In this document: positions 10,691 through 22,900 of the stretch, in pieces
Numbering within the stretch: the first letter of the stretch is position 1
Layout of the letters: each line of letters opens with the position of its first letter
Origin: Sialis fuliginosa
Lineage: Eukaryota; Arthropoda; Insecta; Megaloptera; Sialidae
Direction of reading: 5' to 3'
DNA length: 64,000 bases
Assembly (NCBI GenBank): GCA_961205875.1
Contig: OY540813.1
Location: 28,925,001 to 28,989,000 of the forward strand
Notes under the pieces: generated by a model
What the model was told of the DNA's origin: nothing
The model's input: the letters and a program-made list of their open reading frames with translations, nothing else
Database searches by the model: none
Translations under genes and position numbers: made by a program

Positions 10691-13600
10691 ATGTTTTGGA
10701 ATTGCAATCCAAATTCATCACCACACATTGATGCGGTGCTAAACAAATCTGTAAGTTGTTTATAATTACTAATAATTTACTGAAATTATACATTGATCTA
10801 ATTTTTTATAGGATGTAACATTACAAGAACTTATGGATGAAGATGATATATTGCAAGAATGTAAATCACAGAATAAGAAGTTGATGGAATTGTAAGTGAT
10901 ACTATTGTAAGTACAATATGATTTATTTATTCATATAATGCTTGTTTTCAGTCTGGTACGCCCAGAGATTATGGAAGAACTTGTGACTTTAACAACAGTT
11001 GAACCGTCACCTGAGTTAGATGAAAAAGCCAAATATAAATATCCAAATATAGCATCGGAACTATTGACTAGTGATGTTCCTGCATTGAATGAAAATTTAG
11101 CAAATAATTCACAGTTATTAGGAAAATTGTATAATTTTATTGAAGCAGATCCTCCATTGAATCCATTACTTGCCTCGTACTTTAGTAAAACAATTAGTAT
11201 GTTGATATCGCAGAAATCTGAACAGGTTTGATAATTTACATATGCGCTTTGCTTGCTTCTTTAGCATTTTCATTTATTTTATTTCTAATTCTGACCCCTT
11301 TAAAGATAAGTGCTAATTTTTATTAGTAACTCAACAACTGATAAAAAATGAAACATTTTTTTTAGTAACTTACAATTGGTAAATAAATTAAAGTAGGTTA
11401 TTAATAATAATTTAAATCCTTTAACCTATCAACCTCAATGATTGTATTTCATAGACTCATTTATATATTCATAGACTTGTTTGATTTCTATTATCAAACA
11501 ACTTTATAAAATGAATTTAAAAATTTGAGGTTGTCGTATAAGGGGTCTGCAATATTATTTATGTGCAATGCTATATTATTTTTTGCTTTTCTATTTGAAA
11601 TAATCTAAACTTGTATATATTTACAAAATGTTTATATCCCCTCTCCCCTCCGCCATATCCTAGAACTGGTATTCCTATCAGGTCGCTTGTTTACAGGTAC
11701 TGGAGTTTTTAAAGGTCAAAGAGAATTTTGTGACTTTATTATTAAAACATTTGGGTACATCAGCCATAATGGACCTTATGCTTAAATTAATTACAAAAAT
11801 TGAAGGCGTAGATATTAAGATAAATATTTTAACGGTAAGTATGAAAGATACTAAGGTAATTGTTCAGAAATGGGGCTCCACCCCTCTTAAAAATAGGCAG
11901 CATTCTTGAGTTGATAGATTGTTTAAAACTTTAGGAGCTCGTTTTTAGGTATGAACAATTACCTATAATAATTCTTATTTATCATGACAGTAGTAGTTAC
12001 TATTTTATTATATTTTCAGTGGCTAGACGGACAAAATGTTATACAGTCATTGGTTGGCCTTCTTAATCCTTCTGTGGATACAGAACGTCAATCTAATGCA
12101 GCTCAACTATTAAGTGATATTATAGAGTGTGCAAGAGAGGCGCGTTTAATGAACTCTAACGAACGAACTGAGCCTGATCCCATTTTAACTACTATAGAAT
12201 CGTATGTATATACATTTAACTTATCTTTATTTATTTAAATGTTTTCTTTATTTATTTAAATGTTTTTTTATTTTTATTTGTAGACCAGAAACTGTTTCAC
12301 TTATTCTGGATAATATTTTGGGTTCTGAAAAAACTGAAACAAGTATTGTTGGTGGAATTCAAGTTTTACTGTCGTTATTGAATTATAAGAGGTACATGTA
12401 AGTAAAACAAAATTTTGTTTTATAAATAATAATTTGGAACGCTAAAATGATAAATATCCAGGGTTTGCAATGTACCAGAGTAAAATTTTCCATTTAATTT
12501 AATTCTTATTATAATTTTACAGGCAAACTGAAGAAAACACTTATCGTCCAAAAGAAGACTCGAATGAAAAAGAACATTTTCAAAAAGTCGTCGAAAGTAC
12601 AACTTTAACTATTTTGTCTAGATTGAAAGATTTTCATAATATTTTATTGGATCCACCTAAAGTAGGTTTAAATTATTATTATTTGTGTTTTATTGTCTTC
12701 ATAACTTGTATCCAAAATTCAAATATGTTACGATTCATAGAGAAAGTAAATCATTGTTAAATGTTAATAATTGTTGTTCCAGAAAGTGCCTGTGAAAACT
12801 ACCATCGGGGTATTAGACCCGCCATTAGGTAATACAAGATTACAAGTAACGAGACTGCTTGCGGCCCTTTTGAGTAACGGTAATACTGAATTTATGAAGA
12901 CTATAACCAAGCTCGGGACTGTTGAAGTATTATTAGACTTATTCTTCAAATATACGTGGAACAATTTTCTACATACTCAAGTTCAACAATGTGTCGCGTT
13001 CACTTTAAATTCTTCTAAAGATGAAACTATACAAGATGTAAAGGATAATATTATGTATTCTCATGTAAGCATAAATTTAATATGTATATTAGATTATTTT
13101 GTAGATTTTTACATTAATCATTGTTTAATTTTATTGATTGTAATAGAAACTAATAAGTTTTTAATTTTTTCCAGATTATTGTTGATTGTAGATTAATTGG
13201 TCGAATTTTAGAAGCATGGGATGACAATGAACAAAAGCAGTAAGTCAAGTAAATTTATTAAAATATTTCTGAATATTTATAGATAAATATTTATTTTAGA
13301 GCCAAACCGAAAGGTGTCCGACAGGGATATATGGGACATCTTATTAGTATTGCCAACAATATTGTACAACAGAGTGAAAAGACTGCACTCGGTCTTTTTA
13401 TAAAAGAACATTTGACAAAAGAAACACTAGAAGCATGGGAAAATTTTATTTCCGGTCCACTTGCTGAGGTCAACAAGAAACATCAAATACTTTTGGTACG
13501 TTGAAATTATAGTTTATGATGTTTTATTGTTTTTATTAATTTGGTTTTGTTTTACAGGGTGGATCACATCCCCACCAGTCCAATTCTGAGAGTAGCAATG

Positions 13601-16013
13601 ATGAATATAGAGATGTTCCTTTCAACCAAGCTTCTATACTGCACCAACAGGTATTTTAATTATTTGTTTAATATTGTTTTAAGACCTTGTAGATTTTTGA
13701 TTGGTTCAATACCATTAAAAAATACAACTTAAAATTTATTTTCAAATTATTGTAATTATATGTAGTTATGTACTATCACAAGCAAAAGTAACTTACCAGT
13801 TTGCAGCAAATATTTACACAGACAAACTTATTACAAACATTCGTTAGACTGTGGTATACTTTGCAGTCATTTCACTCTATTTGTACAATGTTTGAATTGT
13901 ATTGAAAATTGCAACAATTGTGAATTTTGTAACACCACCCAATTTGACATCCAATCTGCAGGGGCAATCTGCAGAATCCCTACAGATTGGGTCGTGTATA
14001 GGCAAGTCGGGGTTATATATAAAAAAACATTACATACTATAACAGTACCCGATTTACCCCCACTCTAATCTCCCTACAAATCGGCCCTGCCATCTTTTAT
14101 CAAATGTAATTTTCATGAGTTTATCCCAAAGGTGTCAATCGAAAATTTATAATATGCAAATATGCTTTAAATTACAATTGAATTTGTTCTGTAAGAGAGA
14201 TGATGGTTGCAAACAGACGTATCTCTATAAATGATTTATCACTGAAATATTTTTAAACGTAATATAAAAAATGTATTATTAATTAGTTGTATAATTCCAA
14301 ACAATTGATTTTTAATTATAAAATTTAATGTAGGACTATGTATTAGATTATTGGATCTAAACAAACAGTGATACAGTACTTATCGAGACTTTTATTGATT
14401 TAATATAAAATAAAAATCATATATACATATTTAAATATATGATAAAAATAAATACTTATAACGTCAAATGTCTATGGATGTCATCATGTCCTTGTTTCGT
14501 TACCATGCACCATGTCTACTGTGCTCCGCGTGCATTACGTTGCGTTTCATTTCCGTTGCATTACTAAAATTTTACCCCCAACGAGCCTAAAGAAGTATAA
14601 CTTCAATAATAATTTTGGTAATTGAGCTCATATGTTGTGAATATGTATAAATTTATGAAGAAAAAGTCAATGTTATTCCAGGTGTACACCGAATACCAAA
14701 TGCAACCGATGACTCCACCGTTCATCGAAACTTACGGGTACCAAGATAATGATTTCAACGACTGCGAGGACATCCTGCATACATCAGTGGATCGTCTGAC
14801 AAGCATTGCTTTCGACATAAGTACCGGGGATTTGGATCAGCAAGAGGATTTGTTCAACCAGATTTGTGCTCAAAGTATCAATACGCTTGATGAAGAGGAT
14901 GATATGTGTGAGGAGAAGGAGCAAGAGGTTACATTCCAAACAGTTATAGACAAGCATGGCGGTGACTGGAACGCTCACAGCTGCAGCAGCGATGAAGAGG
15001 ATCAGCCAGTGGCGAAAATGGATGTGGATTCTGGAGATCGTAAGTTATTATATTCTTTTTGGTATAGTTTATTAAAATTGAATCATTTATTTGTGTAGCT
15101 TGGACAAACAGTGTAAAAGTAAGCGAGAGTGCAATCACACCATTAAGTACATCAAATCCTTGGAGTAACACAAATGACTCGACTGGAGCAACAGCCGAAC
15201 AACAAGACGGTTGGGCAAACTTTGATGCTGCACCTTTCAGCGACTTCGGCTCGGCGTTTTCTACAGCGAATAATTCTAATATCAATATGCTGCAACCGCA
15301 ACTGCAGAAGAATGATTTTGAATCTACTGTTTGTAATTCAAATGATATTTTACTGGAAACTGTATCTAGTGAAAACAAACCCCACGAACCTAAAAAAGAT
15401 GAAAAAACCTTAGAAGATTCTGTAACTATTGTTGATAAAATTGTAGATGTTAAAATGGAAGACGTTTGTACAAATATTAAAGATAACATTAAGTCTAACG
15501 ATGATGATACAGCGAGTAAAGGCAAGGACTTTATTGATAATTTGGTGCAATTATCGGGTCAGATTGAGATTGGCGATGTTAAGAAAAATGAAGAAATAAT
15601 AAAAAATGTTACTGTTAATTCTCTTATTCAAAAGTAAGCACTTTTAAAATTATTATTATTTAACAGTAATGCCGTGTTTAGACCGAAAAAACAAAACAGC
15701 AACATCGTGTCTTTTTGACAAAAGTGCAATGCGTTTTTAAAGACGATGTGTTTTCAAATACCGTGTTGCTGTTTTGTTTTCTTTGGTCTAAACACGGCAT
15801 AAGAAAGTTTTCCCGGTCACGCTCTTATTAGATAGACTTTACATACATATTTTAATTCTATAGCCTTTAAACTGCATTTTTAGTTTAGAAATGATTAAAG
15901 AAATTCATATTAATAATTGAAATGATGTTTTTAGTACTGCAGAAAGTGAAAGTACAACACAGACGACATCGTTGCCATCGGAACAGATTGTGGAAGGAAC
16001 AAAGCCGGTGTAG
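10691..16013 (+). CDS. PPP6R3: Protein phosphatase 6 regulatory subunit (SAPS family)
   Basis: Model: join 10691-10750, 10812-10891, 10952-11225, 11697-11834, 12020-12201, 12284-12397, 12523-12661, 12783-13064, 13175-13239, 13300-13495, 13558-13650, 14682-15039, 15099-15633, 15935-16013 (864 residues). Every junction is GT-AG and in frame. SAPS proteins bind and direct the PP6 catalytic subunit. The start [19 protein letters not shown] followed by [18 protein letters not shown] is the family's signature N-terminus. The helical-repeat SAPS domain runs through about residue 500 ([29 protein letters not shown] boundary). The C-terminal third is acidic and Ser/Asp-rich with the conserved [15 protein letters not shown] patch. 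Length is close to human PPP6R3 (about 870). An ATG at 10655 lies upstream in frame but adds residues not found in the family. Identity is confident; which of the vertebrate R1/R2/R3 paralogues it equals is not meaningful for an insect. Confidence 0.93.
13928..14100. mobile_element. Diverged foldback MITE in PPP6R intron 11
   Basis: It shares CAGATTGGGTCGTGTATAGG and the CTACAAATCGGCCCT end with the much cleaner palindrome at 48540-48692, so it is an older copy of the same family. It lies wholly within the intron 13651-14681. Confidence 0.5.
14120..14320. repeat. Dispersed repeat in PPP6R intron 11
   Basis: About 200 bp match 43890-44070 (shared block ATTTATAATATGCAAATATG and following sequence). 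At 43.9 kb the matching DNA is the interior of a long inverted-repeat element, so this is likely a fragment of that family. Confidence 0.55.
15670..15799. mobile_element. PIF/Harbinger-like MITE (130 bp) in PPP6R intron 13
   Basis: The ends are TGCCGTGTTTAGACC and its complement, with inner arms CAAAACAGCAACA and complement. TAA flanks both sides (15667-15669, 15800-15802). A second family member lies at 48997-49081. Confidence 0.75.
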
Positions 16014-16412
16014 TTAGCCAAATTACGTATTTAAATATATAAAACCCAGTCATATCATTCTTGAACAATAGACAGCGCTTGATGGCGCAAACATCACTTT
16101 AGCTGTGAAACGAATATTTAGCCAATTAATAGAAACAACAGATACAGGCTCCTCTTTAATATTCCGATGTTGTAAAAATACTTAGCGTTGTTACTAACTA
16201 CAGGCAGTCAGAAATTAGTATTATGTTGGATGCGAAAAAAGACCAGTGACTTTAATGGCAGAGATTTTTGTTTTTTTTCAGTTATGTTTAATAAAAAGTT
16301 AAGTGATAGTGAAATGAATTTTGAAAAAAAATTTTTTACTTGATGTGTAATTAATTAAAAGTAAATATGTTTTTGAAGTATAAATAGTTTTATATGATTG
16401 GTTTTAAAAGGT

Positions 16413-16429
16413 AATAAAATCTGAATAAA
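16413..16429 (+). terminator. Candidate PPP6R polyadenylation signals
   Basis: Two AATAAA hexamers (16413-16418 and 16424-16429) about 400 bp after the stop codon; other AATAAA words occur further on, so the true 3' end is undecided. Confidence 0.4.
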
Positions 16430-18355
16430 AGTTATTTTATTTTTGAAAAGTATTTGAGTACATATTTTATCGTATAAATTCTAGATTGGTGAATTCATAA
16501 TTAACTTTTTTTCTAGATTCATTGCACTTTTTCTGATCAATTTATCTTTAAATTATTTTGTGTTGAGCAGATTTCGGAATTAAAATCATTTTTTTAAAAA
16601 TTGTTTGCACATGTGTACTATTTAAGTATTTTATTTGTATGTTTTTTTTGCTTGCAGTTATTAAAATAAGATTTAAGTAAAATTACAATTTAGTGCCCTA
16701 AACATTGATTTATCTCTACAGTTATCCGTGAAATAGAAAATTGTATAGTTGTGATTGATATTTCAACATACATTTTTTTTTTATACTGTTGTGAACTTTT
16801 GCTACTTCCATATTATTTATAACAGGCCCTTAAAAAACTAATAATTACAATAATAAGAGGTACCTCAGGCCAAGATTTTTTTTAATCCCTCATATTAATA
16901 TTTTTATTTATTAATTTAAACAAAGGTACCTACTTGCTTTTTTAACCGTACTTAAAAAACTTTTAGCTTGAATGCATTATTTATAATGTTTGAAAAATCA
17001 CACAATGTATGTTGATTTGATCAACGGTCCCAAAAATCATGATGGATACTGAATTGTATTTGATACAAGAATATGATGTATTTAATTTGTTTCTCAGAGT
17101 GAATATATTTGAGATCGGCCAACACGTAATGTGTTTGTATATTTGATTTATGTATTTGTAATAAGATTATTGCATATTTTAATTCCTATTTTATATATTT
17201 TAATTACATATTTAAACAAATACACACTGATATTTTAAATTAAAAATGCACGTACTTGATAATGCGCTACATTGTCCATAAACTTACTTATTGCTATGAT
17301 TCGTACAACTGTATTTAATATAATTTATTTATTTTTAATTTTGATATTGGAATGTACTGGTCTACTTATTTAAATTATAGTTGAGACGTTACTCAATGTA
17401 TTTACACTCGTCAAAAAAATTAAATGAATTTTTTATTTTTTAGGAAAATAAAAAATCCTTGAATTTTTTTAATAAGTGTAATATATAATTTTAGCACATA
17501 TTTATCATTTTAATTATTAATTGATGCAGTGTAATATAAAAAGCAGCAAATTAAGCAAAGGAAAACCAAGAATTTTATGTCCCAGGGCTGTGTTGTTATT
17601 AGAAATATCTATTAATATTTTATACTGTGCATTAAAATAAACATAGTTATTGAAAATTAATGTTATTCATATGATATATTACTCATCATTGTATAGATTA
17701 TCATTTACGCTTATAAACACAAAAAGGAAGCTGCCAAATTCCAAATATACAAAAGAAATCTGTGTAGACGTATAATCTTTAATTTGCTTTTAGGATTACA
17801 TAAATAATTTATTAATAAAATTATATTGTGTAATACTATGTATATATTATATTATATCAAGGACAGTTTCCATTGAATTGAATTTGAATAAAAATCTTCA
17901 GGGTACTAAATGAAACTTACTAAAATTTTATTTGTTTTAAATTAATATGTATTGACTAATCATAGTTTGTATATAATTTAAAGTGTGTATAACAAGTATT
18001 ATATAATTATCTCACAAAATATTTGTAACATTCCTTTCTTTGTTGAAAACTCAAAATTTCTCATGTGAGCAAGTTAGAAAACAGTGACTATAATAATTCA
18101 TTCGGATTGACAATTGCATGTTTATCTATAACTCCATAAGTTCTGCGAAACAAACAGAGATACATACAAAATAGCTAGATCTGCCTGTTTAAAATAATAA
18201 TCGACTTTCTGTAGTCACTGTAGCATAGAAGAACCTATGTATTCACTGTTTTATATTATGCTTCCATAAAATGTCCAGGAATTCAACTAAATATTGCCTT
18301 TTTATTTATTGACATAATAAATAACAACAATTAAAATAACCAAAACTTTAAATGC
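16430..18355. other. PPP6R 3' flank and intergenic DNA
   Basis: AT-rich without ORFs of note. It may include a long 3' UTR, as several AATAAA words occur up to about 18.7 kb. Confidence 0.35.
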
Positions 18356-18471
18356 TTGGACACTCTTAGCACACGTGATCTCTAACTAACGTAACGTTAA
18401 AAAGAAAGATTAACATTAGCTAGAGAGAGATGGATCACACTTGTGGAGTTTGGTGTACTGAGTGTGTCCCA
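18356..18471. mobile_element. Foldback MITE (about 116 bp)
   Basis: Imperfect arms TTGGACACTC...GTGATC and GATCAC...GAGTGTGTCCCA, with inner TAACGTAACG/TTAACATTAGC pairing. No clear duplication. Superfamily unknown. Confidence 0.45.
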
Positions 18472-18782
18472 GGCTTAATTCTACATAAGTATTTTTTTGT
18501 TTTTTGTTTCTGTTAGCACAAAATCTCATATGAATGTGATAAAATTATAGTTTTTATTCTGTAATCTATATGCCAGTTAATCATGTATGATTGTTGAATG
18601 GTTATGTACACCAGTGAGTGCTATTATATATATATTTTGTCCGTTTGCTGTAAATACATGCGGGATTCTTATAGAAAATACAATAAATGCTCATTCATTG
18701 ATTCCTTTTTCTTTCATTTCTAGCCTTTATTTATAAAATATGGAAAGCAAAATACAGTAAGTTTTAAATTTTATTTTTTATG

Positions 18783-19535
18783 CAGAGCCGTAACTAGAGG
18801 TTCAGGGGCCCCGGGGCAGTGGTTGATCGAGGGGGCCCCCTTTATAAAAATTTTTTTGAACAATTTTGAAGTATGTGACTATTTTCAAAAAATACGTTTT
18901 TTAATAAAAATGTGAATGCTTTCTTTTAATTATTAATATTTTTTGTAAACAATGAAAATTACACCAGTAAATAAATTTTTTGAAAAAACAAACAATAATT
19001 TCTCATATCGAGCTGCATAAAACTCGATTTATAGTGCAGTCATATTAGCGAAATTTTTTGTACTTTGTTAAAAAAACGACCATTTTTACGGTTTTTCGTG
19101 TACGTTTTTTTTTAAATATCTGCAATTCTATTGGCCGGATTGCAAAAATAAAAATCATTTTAAAATTTATTATGAATTTCCGTAGAAAACTAAATTTTTA
19201 AAAATCTCATAATTTTATTACGAACCTAAAGTACTTTTTTTTACAACGAACAATAGTAAAGTGATTTTAATAAAATTTTGAGAAGATATTCCTTATGATT
19301 ATAAATAAGTAATTGTGACAAAACGTCTAAAAAACACATTAAAAAATAAAAAATAGGAATGATATCTTGTGGGCAACAGATTCTTTTTTTTGTAGGTTTT
19401 TATCTACTATGCAATTTTTGGGTTTTTAATTTTGAAAAAATTTGTCCGTGTTGAATCAAAATGAGTTTAATTTGATTTCGTAAAAAAAAATATACATTCC
19501 TTGTTCGGGGCCCCCCGGTGGTAGTTACGGCCCTG
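18783..19535. mobile_element. hAT-like non-autonomous element with 8-bp TSD
   Basis: Ends CAGAGCCGTAACTAG and TAGTTACGGCCCTG, flanked by the perfect direct repeat TTTTTATG (18775-18782 and 19536-19543). Sub-terminal GGGGCCCC tracts pair on both sides; the interior is AT-rich and non-coding. Confidence 0.85.
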
Positions 19536-19948
19536 TTTTTATGTAAAGTCAAAGATTTATTGATTAATAAAGTAAATTTGAATTAATTTTAAAAGATAAT
19601 AGTATTCATTAAATGAAAAATAGATCTGAAATAGGTAATGCTAAAAGTCGCTAATGAAAGCTACCATAATTTTAATTGCTGCCATCATTGCTAAATAAAT
19701 AAATTTAAAAGTTATTTTTTAACCAATGCTGCCATTCATTAAAGCGAGAGTGGGATAAAGTATACAATGGAATAGTACTATGAATAAAGAGATGAAACGA
19801 CACTCAATTGTAATTGGTTGTAATATTTACTACGAATAGTTTTTAACATGTGAGTTATCAGCTGTTATACGTCAAATTGGACTTTAGTTCTGTCAAAATT
19901 ATGCTCTAATTTAAATTACTTTAATTTGTTTGTAACTATAATATCTAA

Positions 19949-22900
19949 ATGCAGTCCAATTTGATTGTAAATAGACGCTTGGCGGTATTACTTAGAGCAT
20001 TAAACTATTATAATTACGGTGAAAATGCAATTAGTGTTAGGTTATGTTCAACTGGGACCAAAGTTAAAATTGGAGAAGTTGAGAAAGAAATTAGAGAACC
20101 GAAAAATCTAGAATTCGTGCCTCGAAAATATTGTAATTATTCTATACATTTCTTATTTATATTTATTGTTAAATATAAAATGATTATTTTTTTCAAAAAT
20201 TAAATAATTGTTTAGTGGATGTGGAAGCTTTAACACAAACCAGCCTCCATCACTTGAGATGGTTAGCTCAAAAAGATGAGTTAGGGCAAGACGCTTGTTT
20301 ATTGGGTCCACCCGGACCTGGACGTCGTCTTTTGGCGCTACGTTATTTAGAGCTAACCCGCCGGGAACTAGAGTATGTGGCTCTATCCCGAGATACCACC
20401 GAGTCCGATTTGAAACAACGAAGAGAAATTGCCCACGGAACTGCTATCTACGTTGATCAGGTATTTATAACTAATATTTTATTTTTAGTCCAGTCGCTAG
20501 ACAATTTCGTATAGGGATGGCACTAGAAATTGGTAGATTTCGATGTATAGAACATGACAGTAACTTTTCCCCCCCTTCGAAGGGGGGTGCATAACTTTCT
20601 AGAGGCTCAAAAAAAATTTAAAAAAAAACTCGAGAAAGGTTAATTTTAGGATAATATTAGTTATTACAAATATTGAATATACATAATATGAAATATTTAG
20701 AGACAAATGTGTATAACTTATTGTTAGAAATATTTTCGCTAACTCAACGCTACCTTTGAATATTTATATTTCAAAACGATTTTATTTAGTTATCGTCAGT
20801 TGTTATGAATCCCATTATACCTATCTGTTATTGTTAATAATAAGCATGGGCGTAGCCAGGAGTTTGTTCAGGGGGGGGCAAAAATTATTTTTTTTAAACC
20901 GATTGGTCGGCGCGTTTTGCCTAGTACCCCGAGGTAATAAAAGAGGGGTGAGCAAAAAAAGCTCTCAAATTATTATGGTAACCTTACCTAAAAAATTTTT
21001 ATTAAAAAATTTTTTTTTTAAATTTTTTTAATAAAAATATTTTCAATGGGCCTCAAATTTTTGGCGTCTGGGACCTCGAAATGTGTAAGAACGACTCTGA
21101 TAAATGGCCATTAATGTAAACAAAATTTGGTAAATCCTTTTTTTCTTAAATTAAATTCTATCGTTTCGTTGCAACTAGGAACTTTGGATCGTGAAAATCC
21201 GTGATTTTCATTAACTTAATAAATCAATTTTTTGGTGTGTTCTTGATTATTATCGAAGAATTATAAAAGAGCTATGAAAAAATTAACATTTTCATTATTT
21301 ATTACATATAGGTGCGCAAAAAGTAACAATGAAAACTCATTCTTTTTTTCATTTCTTCTTTAATTTTCGCCACATTTTTTTAAATCAATTAAATTTATAT
21401 GTATGTGCATATCTTTTTGAAGACAAAATCCTCTACAAAAATGTACTCTACGTTGCTATTTAGGTGTTTTTATTTTTATTTATAATTTTTTTATTTAATG
21501 TAAAAAATCGATCTAATTTGAATTGATAATACACATGTATAGTTGAAATATCAAAAAAACTTTTTTTTTGTATAAAAAGGATAATATAAAGGAATCTAAA
21601 AATGTCAATATTTAGCCAATGAACTGATTCATTTGTTACTCTTAGTTCACGAGCTAGGGGGTGGGGCAAGCGTCCCCCCTTGCCCATGCTTTGTGGGTAG
21701 TTATTTTAACACAAAACACAGTTTTCACTGTTGCCAACACTGCGACCTTTGCCTTTAGGTGTTTTTATTTTATTTTTAATTTTCCCTGATATTTTAGTTT
21801 ACATGTGAAAATAAAAGATTGTGATGATTGTGATTAAAAAAACTTTGGTATTTGATTTTCTGGATCCAAAATATAAATTTACGTTCAAAAATCCAATGGA
21901 TATCATAGAAGTCTAGAAATATCCCTGTTTGAACAATAATACTGATTTACTTATTACTTTTTGTCCACAAGCTAGGGGGGGGGGCAAGCGCCCCCCCCTG
22001 CCCCACCCTGGCTACGCCCATGATAATAAGTGTATACCTTCAATCTCATTATTTTATTAAATTATTATTTATAAAAAAATACACAACTTACAGTACCATA
22101 TAAAAAAGTATTTGTAATAAATAAAAAAAAATTAATGATCATTTAAAAAAATGTTAAGTATCGATGGGATTCATAACAACTGGCGATAACTAAATAAAAT
22201 CGTTTTGAATTATAAATATTCAAAGGTAGCGTTGAGTTAGCGAAAATATTTCTAACAATAAGTTGTACACATTTGTCTCTAAATATTTAACTATAACATC
22301 AACATTTTTGAAATTATTGAAATGAAATTTTGATTTTTTTTATATTCGGTTTAGAAGATATTTATATCGGTCGTCTAAAAAAAGGAAGAATTTTCAGTAA
22401 AACTTTGTTACTGAGAACTTTGATTGCTCATAAATCAAACAGTTTTCAAGGTATTGAAATTATATTGAAAGCACTGTACAGAGTGTTATTTATTCTATCA
22501 AATACTATAATTTTAATTGAAAATTCGATGAAAATCGTATTAAATACAGCGGTTAAACGAAACTCATTTTGCGTAATTTCCAAAATCGACGTCATTATGT
22601 GATTTTTTCGCGTACTCTATTTTAACAACTATTAATACTGTCTAATTTTTAAAAAGACCATTTTATTCAGAATTTAATCAGCTTTAATATTTGTAATAAC
22701 TAATATTATCCTAAAATTAACCGTTCTCGAGTTTTTTTGAAATAAGTGATTATCGACAGCTTTGTGAGCCTCTAGAAAGTTATGCACCCACCTTCGAAGG
22801 GGGGGAAAAGTTACTGTCTTGTTCTATACATCGAAATCTACCAATTTATCGACGTACTCCGTAATTTTTTTCTAGCTCAATTGTCTGACGACTGGACTAT

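Noticed and set aside
14944-15525. Minus-strand 193-codon ORF
   Set aside because: Antisense of PPP6R exons 12-13; no family features and crosses a supported intron.
22330-22602. 90-codon ORF in VWA8 intron 2
   Set aside because: Lies in the asymmetric part of an inverted-repeat element and resembles no protein.
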